The notes under the pieces are model-generated. The model was not told the origin of the DNA, did no database searches, and saw nothing but the letters and a program-made list of their open reading frames with translations. Source: SZUA-368 sp028533045 (GTDB lineage Bacteria > Spirochaetota > Spirochaetia > DSM-2461). Taken from it: 64,000 nt of DNA. This document shows positions 57,753-64,000 of the stretch, in pieces (positions within the stretch are counted from its first letter, which is position 1; each line of letters opens with the position of its first letter). The stretch is taken from the NCBI GenBank assembly GCA_050031985.1, contig JBNAIG010000011.1, positions 1 to 64,000 on the forward strand, written 5' to 3'. Both the position numbers and the translations under genes were made by a program.

Positions 57753-58919
57753 ATGAATAAAACCCTCGTTGTAGGTAACTATGCGGACAGCGTCTTTGTC
57801 GCCGATATTGCTCATCATCTGGGCCAAAAAGAGAACTATCAGGATCTTATAGCCCTCAAGACCTTTCACAACAGCGAATTCTGCCCCCGTTATATTTTTG
57901 GGGACAGGGAGGACAAGAACATGATAGGCCGTCGTCTGGAAGGGCAAAAAGTGCTTATCGTCAGTACCTCTTCCCCCAGAATGAATCGAAACGAACTGGC
58001 CATGCACAATCTGCTAATCGCCCGGGCGGCTCGGGAAAACGGTGCCGAACGGGTATCTCTTTTGGAGCCGGACCTGTTTTTTAGTGCCCAGGATAGAGGA
58101 CCCCGGCCCGAATACGGGCAGACCCTCTTTACCAGGGACAGCGTGGATTACGAGAAGTTCGACGGCCAACCCTTTTCGGCCAAACTTTACGCCGACCTTC
58201 TGAGGGAAGCCGGAGTGAATCAGGTTTTTACCGTTCATAACCACAGTCCCTTCTCCCTCCGTATGCTCTACCAGGAGCACTTTGACGGCATGTTCGTGGA
58301 CCTGAGGCCCGTAGACCTTTATGCGGACTACCTCAAATCCAGCGATATTGTGAATCTGGACGACCTGATTATCTGTGCTCCCGACAAAGGAGCCCACGAG
58401 TTCGCCACCCAGCTGGCCGAGCAGTTTACGGAAAAACCGGTGGGCTATTTGCGTATGAGCAAGGAACGAAGAGGCGAGCGGGAAGTAATTGTACAACCGG
58501 CTACCTGTTCTCCCCTACAGTTGGGAGATATCGAAGGTAAGGACATTGTTGTTGTAGACGATATGGTACGTACGGGGCGGACGATTTTGGAGACCTGCAA
58601 GGTTATCCGTAAGGCTAAACCGCGAAAGATTATCTTCCTGGTTACCCACTTCTACTCTTCCCGGGAAGGTCGGGCTCTGCTCGATGACCCTGTAATTGAT
58701 GAGATCGTTACCACCAATACCATTCCGGCTATTCTTAATCGGGATGAACAGGGACGGCTTCGTCATAAAATGGTTGTTTTGAGAATTTCCCGCTGGATAG
58801 CCCATAATCTTTTTATGAACCTCCAGCCCGAATCGGGCGGTTTGAAAATGCCCCACTTTGTAGAGGATATCTCTTCGAAAAACCCCCGTTGGAAAGGAAA
58901 GTACGGGGCTCATCATTAG
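57753..58919 (+). CDS. Ribose-phosphate pyrophosphokinase-like protein
   Basis: 388 residues. The PRPP-loop motif IVVVDDMVRTGRTI and the N-terminal half with RNELAMHNLLIARAARENGAERVSLLEPDLFFSAQDR fit the PRPP synthetase fold (duplicated phosphoribosyltransferase domains). It is longer than typical Prs (about 315) and diverges in the flag and ATP regions, so it could be a divergent PRPP synthetase or an associated protein. It follows glyA after its terminator and could supply PRPP for purine metabolism. Confidence 0.75.
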   Translation: MNKTLVVGNYADSVFVADIAHHLGQKENYQDLIALKTFHNSEFCPRYIFGDREDKNMIGRRLEGQKVLIVSTSSPRMNRNELAMHNLLIARAARENGAERVSLLEPDLFFSAQDRGPRPEYGQTLFTRDSVDYEKFDGQPFSAKLYADLLREAGVNQVFTVHNHSPFSLRMLYQEHFDGMFVDLRPVDLYADYLKSSDIVNLDDLIICAPDKGAHEFATQLAEQFTEKPVGYLRMSKERRGEREVIVQPATCSPLQLGDIEGKDIVVVDDMVRTGRTILETCKVIRKAKPRKIIFLVTHFYSSREGRALLDDPVIDEIVTTNTIPAILNRDEQGRLRHKMVVLRISRWIAHNLFMNLQPESGGLKMPHFVEDISSKNPRWKGKYGAHH

Positions 58920-58921
58920 AG

Positions 58922-59653
58922 TTACTTTTTGAGGAGAAAGAGCCGGGAAAAATCCTTTTCCCGCGTCTCCTCAAAACTATAGCCTCCGTAAGCCTGGAAT
59001 CGTCTGAATCCGGCCTTTGCGGCGGCTTTTTTTATCTCTTCCTCTTTGAAAGGATAGAGGCGGTGAATGTCCGATGAGACTTCTCCCGTGGCCGAATTGG
59101 TGTAATCCGTATGGAAGAGAAGACTGCCCTCCGGCCCCGCCGAATAGGATCGGGCAAACTTTACTCTTTCCGTGTGAAGCTCGGGGAAGCTAAAGTCCTC
59201 ATTCATGGCGGGATTGTCATAGTTAAGGATTTGAATGACTACCTGTCCCTGGGGCCTGAGAAGGGCGAAGGCGCCGTACAGGAAATCTTCCAGCTCCTCC
59301 GGTCCTTCCAGATAGGCCAGAGTGTTGCCAAAGCAGAGAATCAGGTCAAGGCTGAATTTCTCCCCGTGTTCCAGATAGCTGTTCATCTCGAATTGGAGAA
59401 AGCGGGCCCTGTCACCCCCTTCCCGTTCGGCCGATTTGGCTACAGCCCGTGCCACCATCTCTCCGTCCAGGTCTATTCCTGTTAACTCCCGCTCCTCTTT
59501 GACCAGGGAAAGAAGAAGTTCCCCTGTGGCGCACCCCAAATCCAACAGGGATGAGGGGCCGTCGGGAATCAGCTTCTCCACAAAGTCCGTTTTAGCCCGG
59601 GGGTGGGGGAAGAGACTGTCGTATTCGTCGGCAATCAGGCTGTAGATATTCAT
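58922..59653 (-). CDS. Class I SAM-dependent methyltransferase
   Basis: 243 residues. SAM motif I is LLDLGCATGELLLSL, followed by LTGIDLDGEMV and LDLILCFGNTLAYL. The C-terminal half (DYTNSATGEVSSDIHRLYPFKEEEIKKAAAKAGF) resembles small-molecule methyltransferases of the UbiE/methyltransf-25 type. Substrate unknown. Convergent with the PRPP-synthetase-like gene; the two stops are 2 bp apart. Confidence 0.8.
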   Translation of the reverse strand: MNIYSLIADEYDSLFPHPRAKTDFVEKLIPDGPSSLLDLGCATGELLLSLVKEERELTGIDLDGEMVARAVAKSAEREGGDRARFLQFEMNSYLEHGEKFSLDLILCFGNTLAYLEGPEELEDFLYGAFALLRPQGQVVIQILNYDNPAMNEDFSFPELHTERVKFARSYSAGPEGSLLFHTDYTNSATGEVSSDIHRLYPFKEEEIKKAAAKAGFRRFQAYGGYSFEETREKDFSRLFLLKK

Positions 59654-59730
59654 TCTATTTCAAGTATAAGTGAATAAAGTGAGCTAATCCAATATTAAAA
59701 TCGGGATTCTACGTGACAGGTCAAACGGAT

Positions 59731-59759
59731 TTGAAGAAAAACCTTAGGCTGTGTATGGT
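59731..59759 (+). promoter_or_regulatory. Possible promoter of the scramblase-like gene
   Basis: TTGAAG (59731-59736), 17-bp spacer, TATGGT (59754-59759). Moderate match only. Confidence 0.35.
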
Positions 59760-59811
59760 TATCCTTTACTGTTTATGTTAGTGTTTTGTCATCTAAGGAG
59801 CTGGAATTATA

Positions 59812-60402
59812 ATGGAAAATCCTGTTTTAAATAAGAACTTATTTCTCGTTAAGGAACATGTCGGTCTATTTAAGGCCGCTAATAACTATGATATCTATGA
59901 TCCCTCTACAGGGGAAATTATATTGGAATGCCGTGAACCGAATCTTGGTTTTTTTACAAAAATGTTTCGCTTTTCCGACTATAAGCGCATGACGCCTTTT
60001 GATATCCAAATAAGCACGCCCGAGGGGCAAACACTAATAAAAATCCAAAGAGGTGTTTCTCTCTTTCTTTCAAAAGTAGTCGTAAAAGATGAAGCGGATA
60101 AGCTCATTGGAAGTTTTGAGCAGAAACTTTTTTCCATTGGCGGGGCTTTTGAAGTGCTCGGAAGCCGCCATGAGTCCCTCTGTAAACTTGAAGGGAAATG
60201 GACGGGATGGGAGTTCTATTTTAAGAATGATGGAAAAGATTTGGCCCATGTTTCTAAAAAATGGAACGGTTTAGGCAAAGAATTATTTACCACGGCCGAT
60301 AACTATATGCTTGAGATTTTTGAGCATGTCCCGGAAAATGACGAGGTAAGGAAATTGATTCTGGCCGCAGTAATGTGTATTGATATGGTGTTGAAAGAGT
60401 AA
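59812..60402 (+). CDS. Phospholipid-scramblase/LURP-one-like protein
   Basis: 196 residues. The pattern LVKEHVGLFKAANNYDIYDPSTGEIIL, PFDIQISTPEGQTLIKIQRG and FEVLGSRHESLCKLEGKWTGWEFYF is the beta-rich tubby-like core of scramblase/LURP-one-related proteins. Prokaryotic members are uncharacterised; membrane attachment is possible but no hydrophobic tail is present beyond a weak LILAAVMCIDMVL. It has AAGGAG 11 nt before the ATG. It is a single gene facing the SPFH/NfeD operon. Confidence 0.7.
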   Translation: MENPVLNKNLFLVKEHVGLFKAANNYDIYDPSTGEIILECREPNLGFFTKMFRFSDYKRMTPFDIQISTPEGQTLIKIQRGVSLFLSKVVVKDEADKLIGSFEQKLFSIGGAFEVLGSRHESLCKLEGKWTGWEFYFKNDGKDLAHVSKKWNGLGKELFTTADNYMLEIFEHVPENDEVRKLILAAVMCIDMVLKE

Positions 60403-60411
60403 GATCCCCCA

Positions 60412-60445
60412 GCCCCGAAGCCGCTTGCAAAGCCAGCCTCGGGGC
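60412..60445. terminator. Hairpin between convergent genes
   Basis: GCCCCGA and TCGGGGC with a 20-nt loop that can pair further. It lacks a T-run on either strand. It separates the scramblase-like gene from the SPFH operon. Confidence 0.4.
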
Positions 60446-60471
60446 AAAGAGTATTAAGTATACCTAGCCAC

Positions 60472-61416
60472 TTAGGACAGGGTAGATTTAATCTTATCTT
60501 CCACCATGGAAAGGTTCCCCAAGTCCATGGGCAGAATAATCTTGCTGTCCTTCTTGGCGAGTTTCTTCATCTGATCGATAAAGTCTTCCACCACCTGGAG
60601 GGAGGCAGCCTCTTCTCCGCCGGCCAGAGTAATAGCTCCGGCCACTTTGGAGATACTGGCGGCGGTAGCCCGGGATACGGCGATAATCTCGGCGGCTTTA
60701 CCTTCCGCTTCGTTTATCAGCTTCTCCTTAGCCCCTTCCGATTCGTTTATCATCCGCTCCATTTCACCCTGGGACCGGTTAATCCGGCTGGTCATGGAAC
60801 CTTCCGATTCGAGGATAACCGCTCGTCTTTCACGCTCGGCCTGCATCTGCTTCTCCATGGTGTTGAGGATGGAGTTGGGTACCTGGATGTTCTGGATCTC
60901 GTAACGGGAGACCTTGATGCCCCAGGGGTCGCTCGCCTCATCCACGCTCTGTACGATGGCGGAGTTAATGGCATCACGCTCTTCAAAGGTGGTGTCCAGT
61001 TCCATCTTACCAATAACGGAACGCATCATGGTCTGGGCCAGCTGAACCGTGGCGTATTCGTAATCCTTGATTCCCGGAGTCCGCAGGGCTTTGGTAATGC
61101 CATAGCTGGCTCTTACCGGGTCCACTACCTGAAGGTAGAGAACGCCGTCCACGAAAATCCGCACATTGTCCTCGGTAAAACAGGGCTGGACCGGAACGTC
61201 CAGGGCCTTTTCCTTAAGGCTGTGCTTATAGCGCACCTTGTCGATGAAGGGAATGAGCACATGAAATCCCGCTTCCAGGGTGCTGGAATATTTACCGAGC
61301 CGCTCTACAACCCAGGCCTGCTTGGCCGGTACGATGCGGATACATTTAAAGAAAGTGATGACCGCAATAATAATTGCTGCCACAACGAGGATGGGGTACA
61401 AATCCTGTATAGTCAT
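60472..61416 (-). CDS. SPFH/stomatin-like membrane protein 1
   Basis: 314 residues. One N-terminal membrane helix (about 4-24), then the SPFH domain beginning VPAKQAWVVERLGKYSSTLEAGFHVLIPFIDKVRYKHSLKE, and a Glu/Ala-rich coiled-coil tail. It likely forms oligomeric scaffolds in the membrane (QmcA/stomatin type). The start codon shares one base with the stop of the second SPFH gene upstream. Both are paralogues, and with the NfeD gene they form the classic stomatin-NfeD operon. Confidence 0.9.
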   Translation of the reverse strand: MTIQDLYPILVVAAIIIAVITFFKCIRIVPAKQAWVVERLGKYSSTLEAGFHVLIPFIDKVRYKHSLKEKALDVPVQPCFTEDNVRIFVDGVLYLQVVDPVRASYGITKALRTPGIKDYEYATVQLAQTMMRSVIGKMELDTTFEERDAINSAIVQSVDEASDPWGIKVSRYEIQNIQVPNSILNTMEKQMQAERERRAVILESEGSMTSRINRSQGEMERMINESEGAKEKLINEAEGKAAEIIAVSRATAASISKVAGAITLAGGEEAASLQVVEDFIDQMKKLAKKDSKIILPMDLGNLSMVEDKIKSTLS

Positions 61417-62327
61417 TATTTACCTCCCTTTTCTACTACCGCCGGAATGACGGTCTGCAGGAGTGATTTAACCTGAGCCGCTTCCAGGGGAATAACCTGG
61501 GTTTCGGCCGTATCGAGGATCTCCCCGAGCTGCTTGGTGTATTTGTTGATGATACGGATCTTCTTGGCCTTGTCTCCATTAGGCTGGTTTAAGGCTTCCG
61601 CAATCAGCTTGATACCTTCTGCGGTGGCTTCCGCCTGGACCTCAATAGCCTTGGCTTCCCCTTCGGCTTCGTTAATCCGCTTCTGCCGTTCACCCTTGGA
61701 ATAGTTAATTGCTTCTTCCCGGGCGCCCTTTGATTCGTTAATCTGGGCCTGCTTTACTCCGTCCGATTCGAGGATGTCCGCACGCTTGTCCCGCTCGGCG
61801 GTCATCTGCTGCTCCATCGCTTCCCGTACCGAATCGGTGGGATCCAGGTTCTTGATCTCGTAGCGGGTTACCTTGATTCCCCAGGGATCGCTCGCTTCGT
61901 CAACGGCCTTTACAACGGCGTTGTTGATCGTGTCCCGCTCGGAAAAGGTCTTGTCCAGCTCGATTTTACCAACCTCGGAACGCATGGTGGTCTGGGCGAG
62001 CTGGCTGGTGGCGTAACGGTAGTTTTCGATACCGTAACAGGCTTTCTCCGGCTCTATGACCTTAATATACAGAATTCCGTCAACAGAAACCTGTACGTTG
62101 TCGTTGGTAATACAAACCTGGGGGAGAACATCGATAACTTCTTCCTTCAGATTCACTTTGTAAGCCGCTTTCTGGACAATGGGGATGATCAAGTGCAGAC
62201 CGGCGGCCAGAGTTTTCTGGTACTTTCCGAACTGCTCGATAATCCACGCTTCCTGTTCCGGGACGATTTTCACCATCTTCAGAAGCAGGATGATTACCAG
62301 AACAATAAGAATCAGTGTTCCTATCAT
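61416..62327 (-). CDS. SPFH/stomatin-like membrane protein 2
   Basis: 303 residues, one N-terminal helix (about 2-18), then SPFH (VPEQEAWIIEQFGKYQKTLAAGLHLIIPIVQKAAYKVNLKEE) and a coiled coil rich in Glu, Ala and Gln. It is close to its downstream neighbour, so this is a tandem duplication. A ribosome site (AGGAGAT) precedes the ATG, which immediately follows the NfeD-like stop codon. Confidence 0.9.
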   Translation of the reverse strand: MIGTLILIVLVIILLLKMVKIVPEQEAWIIEQFGKYQKTLAAGLHLIIPIVQKAAYKVNLKEEVIDVLPQVCITNDNVQVSVDGILYIKVIEPEKACYGIENYRYATSQLAQTTMRSEVGKIELDKTFSERDTINNAVVKAVDEASDPWGIKVTRYEIKNLDPTDSVREAMEQQMTAERDKRADILESDGVKQAQINESKGAREEAINYSKGERQKRINEAEGEAKAIEVQAEATAEGIKLIAEALNQPNGDKAKKIRIINKYTKQLGEILDTAETQVIPLEAAQVKSLLQTVIPAVVEKGGK

Positions 62328-62774
62328 TTATATCTCCTTTTTTACGACAAACCCGAGAGATTCGGTGTCGCTTTTTTCCTTGATTATTACGGTCTCACCC
62401 TTTTCTATGGCCGAATCGGCATGGGCGGTCCAGGTGGTGCCGCGAAACTTTATGCGCCCCGGTTCTTCCGGAGTGATGGGGTCTATCACTTCCGCTTCCT
62501 GGCCCAGCCAGTCATCCTTTTCCGTTTGGAACATGCGTCCTTTAAAGGTGCCGGAAAAGCGGTTGCGTAAAAAGAAAAGAAGCACCGCCGAGTAGGTTAC
62601 CCAAATAATGAGTTGTACCCAAAAAATATCGTTCAAGAAGGGAAGGAGTTTGACTGTGGCCAGAGTGAGCAGGGCGCCCACGCCAAAGAAAAACAGAATG
62701 AAGCCGGGAACGGCGATTTCCGCCAGAAGCAGAAGGGCTCCCATTATGAGCCAGAAAAAGGTCACTTTATCCAT
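62328..62774 (-). CDS. NfeD-like membrane protein
   Basis: 148 residues: three or four N-terminal helices (about 5-80) and a C-terminal OB-fold-like NfeD domain (LGQEAVIDPITPEEPGRIKFRGTTW ... IEKGETVIIKE). It lacks the ClpP-class protease domain, so it is the short NfeD1b form. It is first in the operon with two SPFH proteins, with which NfeD proteins normally act in the membrane. Confidence 0.88.
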   Translation of the reverse strand: MDKVTFFWLIMGALLLLAEIAVPGFILFFFGVGALLTLATVKLLPFLNDIFWVQLIIWVTYSAVLLFFLRNRFSGTFKGRMFQTEKDDWLGQEAEVIDPITPEEPGRIKFRGTTWTAHADSAIEKGETVIIKEKSDTESLGFVVKKEI

Positions 62775-62802
62775 AGGCTTAACTATAGCGCTATTTGGAC
62801 GG

Positions 62803-63699
62803 CTAATCTATAGTTTTCTGTTGATTCAGATAATCTTTAAGGTTTTCCAGAAGCTCCCCGTTCATATTCTCCAGGGTTTCTCCGGTCCTGTAGCCTATGT
62901 GGGGGGTGAGTATGACGTTGGAATATTGTTTAAAGGCTGAATTTTCGACCGGCTCATCATCATACACATCGAGTCCCACACCCCAAAATCGGCCCAGACT
63001 GATTTCTTCCTCCAGGGCTTCATAGTCCACCACAGACGCCCGGGCGGTATTAATCAGGATAGATCCCTTCTTCATAAGTTTAAGCCGTTCCCGGTTCAGA
63101 TAGTGTCGGTTCTCCTTGCTTGTGGAGAGGTGTAGGCTTAGCACATCCGACTGGACCAGGACCTCTTCCACACTTAAATTGCCCGGTTTTAGGCTGCGGG
63201 GACTTTGGGCTAGGGCAATTTTCATCCCCAGAGCCTCGCCCATTTGAGCTACCCTGCGGCCAATCTCTCCATAGCCAATGATGCCCAGAGTTTTTCCGGA
63301 GAGTTGAAAATTTTGGGGAAGCCCTTCCTGCCACTTGCCTTCTATAAGGTTTTGGTGGGCTCCCCTGATGTTTTTGGCCAGGGCGAAGATAAGGGCAAAA
63401 CTGTGTTCCGCCACAGCTGTTACGCCGTGCTGTCGATTCAGACCTTTCACTTCTATCTTCATGGCTTCGGCCAGGGATTTATTGATGTAATCCGTATTGT
63501 GGGCCCTCACTCCTATGTACCGGCAGTTTTTCATCTGCCTTAGCTCATCATCGGGGAGGGGACTGTGGAAAAGAAGGTACTCTATGGAATTGAAGTCCAC
63601 CTCGGAGGCTCTATAGGGAATCAGGTTCAGGCCCAGGGCTTTAGCCCGTTCCCCGTTGGCGGCGGTAAGTTTAATGTGGGGGTCGATAAAACAGTTCAT
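62803..63699 (-). CDS. D-isomer-specific 2-hydroxyacid dehydrogenase family protein
   Basis: 298 residues from ATG 63699, which has GGGAG 8 nt upstream and begins the fold (MNCFIDPHIKLTAANG); the longer frame to 63780 is leader. The NAD-binding motif GIIGYGEIGRRVAQMG and the catalytic Arg/Glu/His region (INTARASVVDYEALEE, LTPHIGYRTGETLENM) are in place. Substrates of the family include D-lactate, glycerate and phosphoglycerate; this one is not assigned. It is divergent from the alcohol dehydrogenase. Confidence 0.9.
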   Translation of the reverse strand: MNCFIDPHIKLTAANGERAKALGLNLIPYRASEVDFNSIEYLLFHSPLPDDELRQMKNCRYIGVRAHNTDYINKSLAEAMKIEVKGLNRQHGVTAVAEHSFALIFALAKNIRGAHQNLIEGKWQEGLPQNFQLSGKTLGIIGYGEIGRRVAQMGEALGMKIALAQSPRSLKPGNLSVEEVLVQSDVLSLHLSTSKENRHYLNRERLKLMKKGSILINTARASVVDYEALEEEISLGRFWGVGLDVYDDEPVENSAFKQYSNVILTPHIGYRTGETLENMNGELLENLKDYLNQQKTID

Positions 63700-63806
63700 T
63701 GGAATTCTCCCTTGTTCCCTTATCATATTTCTTTCGGGCCCTTTCCGGGAAGGGTGGAAGAAAAAAAACTTATCCCCCATAATAGATATTGTATAGGAGC
63801 GATACC

Positions 63807-64000
63807 ATGGCCATGATAAATCCCTTTGAACTCAAAACAAATAAAAGACTGATTTTTGGATGGGGGGAACGAAAGCAGCTCTCTTCTCTTATTCAGGAAT
63901 TTCCTTCCGGGGGGATTGCTCTTTTTACGGGAAAGACGGTGGCCTCCTCCGAAGCGGGTCGGGAAGTCATCGAAGCTGTGGAAAAGGCGGGGAAAGTGTC
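63807..64000 (+). CDS. Iron-containing alcohol dehydrogenase, 5' part
   Basis: About 64 residues visible, cut by the window edge. MINPFELKTNKRLIFGWGERKQLSSLI and GGIALFTGKTVASS match the N-terminal nucleotide-binding half of Fe-type (group III) alcohol dehydrogenases (fG.g / .l..G....). The ribosome site AGGAG sits before ATG 63807; a second ATG two codons later is possible. Likely part of the fermentation enzymes, but the catalytic domain is outside the window. Confidence 0.6.
   Translation, partial: MAMINPFELKTNKRLIFGWGERKQLSSLIQEFPSGGIALFTGKTVASSEAGREVIEAVEKAGKV

Noticed and set aside
1..64000. CRISPR array, prophage, IS element, rRNA operon
   Set aside because: No set of short repeats with spacers, no transposase/integrase/phage structural gene, and no rRNA segment was found on either strand.

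Overview
The window looks like chromosome from a fermentative, Gram-negative, free-living spirochaete. This rests on inference from gene content: many relaxed-lipobox lipoproteins and small outer-membrane barrels, a long-form serine hydroxymethyltransferase, a large set of c-di-GMP and two-component proteins, pyruvate formate-lyase, and a base composition I judge by eye at slightly over 50% GC. No 16S or other decisive taxonomic marker is present. Genes are tightly packed, often with 1-14 bp overlaps. There is no phage, IS element or CRISPR array.

Layout. 0-3.4 kb: the 3' part of pflB with its activase pflA, convergent with a phosphatase/membrane-protein pair. 3.4-5.6 kb: a VOC-family protein, a 570-bp non-coding stretch (long palindrome, structured segment, and a small minus-strand transcription unit), then a DUF2147-type secreted protein. 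5.6-9.2 kb: an overlapping minus-strand operon of an orphan N6-adenine methylase, RqcH/NFACT and an Mrp/NBP35 ATPase. 9.3-11.4 kb: dtd, a flavin-reductase-like protein and fabH. 11.5-11.9 kb: about 3.6 tandem copies of a ~103-bp repeat. 11.9-13.6 kb: a MarR regulator with an MDR dehydrogenase. 13.8-16.8 kb: a proXVW-type betaine/compatible-solute ABC transporter. 16.9-26.2 kb: signalling (GAF-HD-GYP, two cNMP-GGDEF proteins, a hybrid histidine kinase) with htpG and apt. 26.2-28.4 kb: two beta-barrel proteins, a TPR protein and a small hypothetical. 28.5-33.7 kb: a heterodimeric ABC exporter, a thioredoxin-fold protein and tagaturonate epimerase. 33.7-35.1 kb: an AT-rich island with a lipoprotein and a divergent XRE regulator. 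35.1-45.8 kb: a P-loop kinase, two AEC transporters, a transmembrane Ser/Thr kinase, a GH-A-like lipoprotein, an RNase HII-like protein with a GH36-like protein, a YhfC-like membrane protein, peptidase E and a HAD phosphatase. 45.9 kb: tRNA-Gly(GCC). 46-50.6 kb: a barrel protein, lon, and a divergent EAL protein. 50.7-55.9 kb: gnd, a sensor kinase, a DJ-1 protein, an NlpC/P60 protein and a HIT protein. 56-59.7 kb: glyA behind a structured leader that may be a ZTP riboswitch, a PRPP-synthetase-like protein and a methyltransferase. 59.8-64 kb: a scramblase-like protein, an NfeD/double-SPFH operon, a 2-hydroxyacid dehydrogenase and the start of an iron-type alcohol dehydrogenase.

How it fits together. 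Metabolism is mixed-acid and sugar-acid fermentation (pfl, Fe-ADH, D-2-hydroxyacid dehydrogenase, gnd, uxaE). Glycine/one-carbon and nucleotide salvage genes (glyA, apt, the PRPP-synthetase-like gene) sit close by. Osmoadaptation is handled by proXVW. Signalling runs through cyclic nucleotides, c-di-GMP, two histidine kinases and one Hanks kinase. Protein quality control is represented by htpG, lon, rqcH and dtd.

Most promising for follow-up: the palindrome plus structured region and the adjacent minus-strand micro-unit at 4.5-5.06 kb; the tandem array at 11.5 kb; the glyA leader; the XRE/lipoprotein island; and the back-to-back lon/EAL promoters sharing a perfect inverted repeat. Gene functions below come from reading motifs by eye; no database search was possible.
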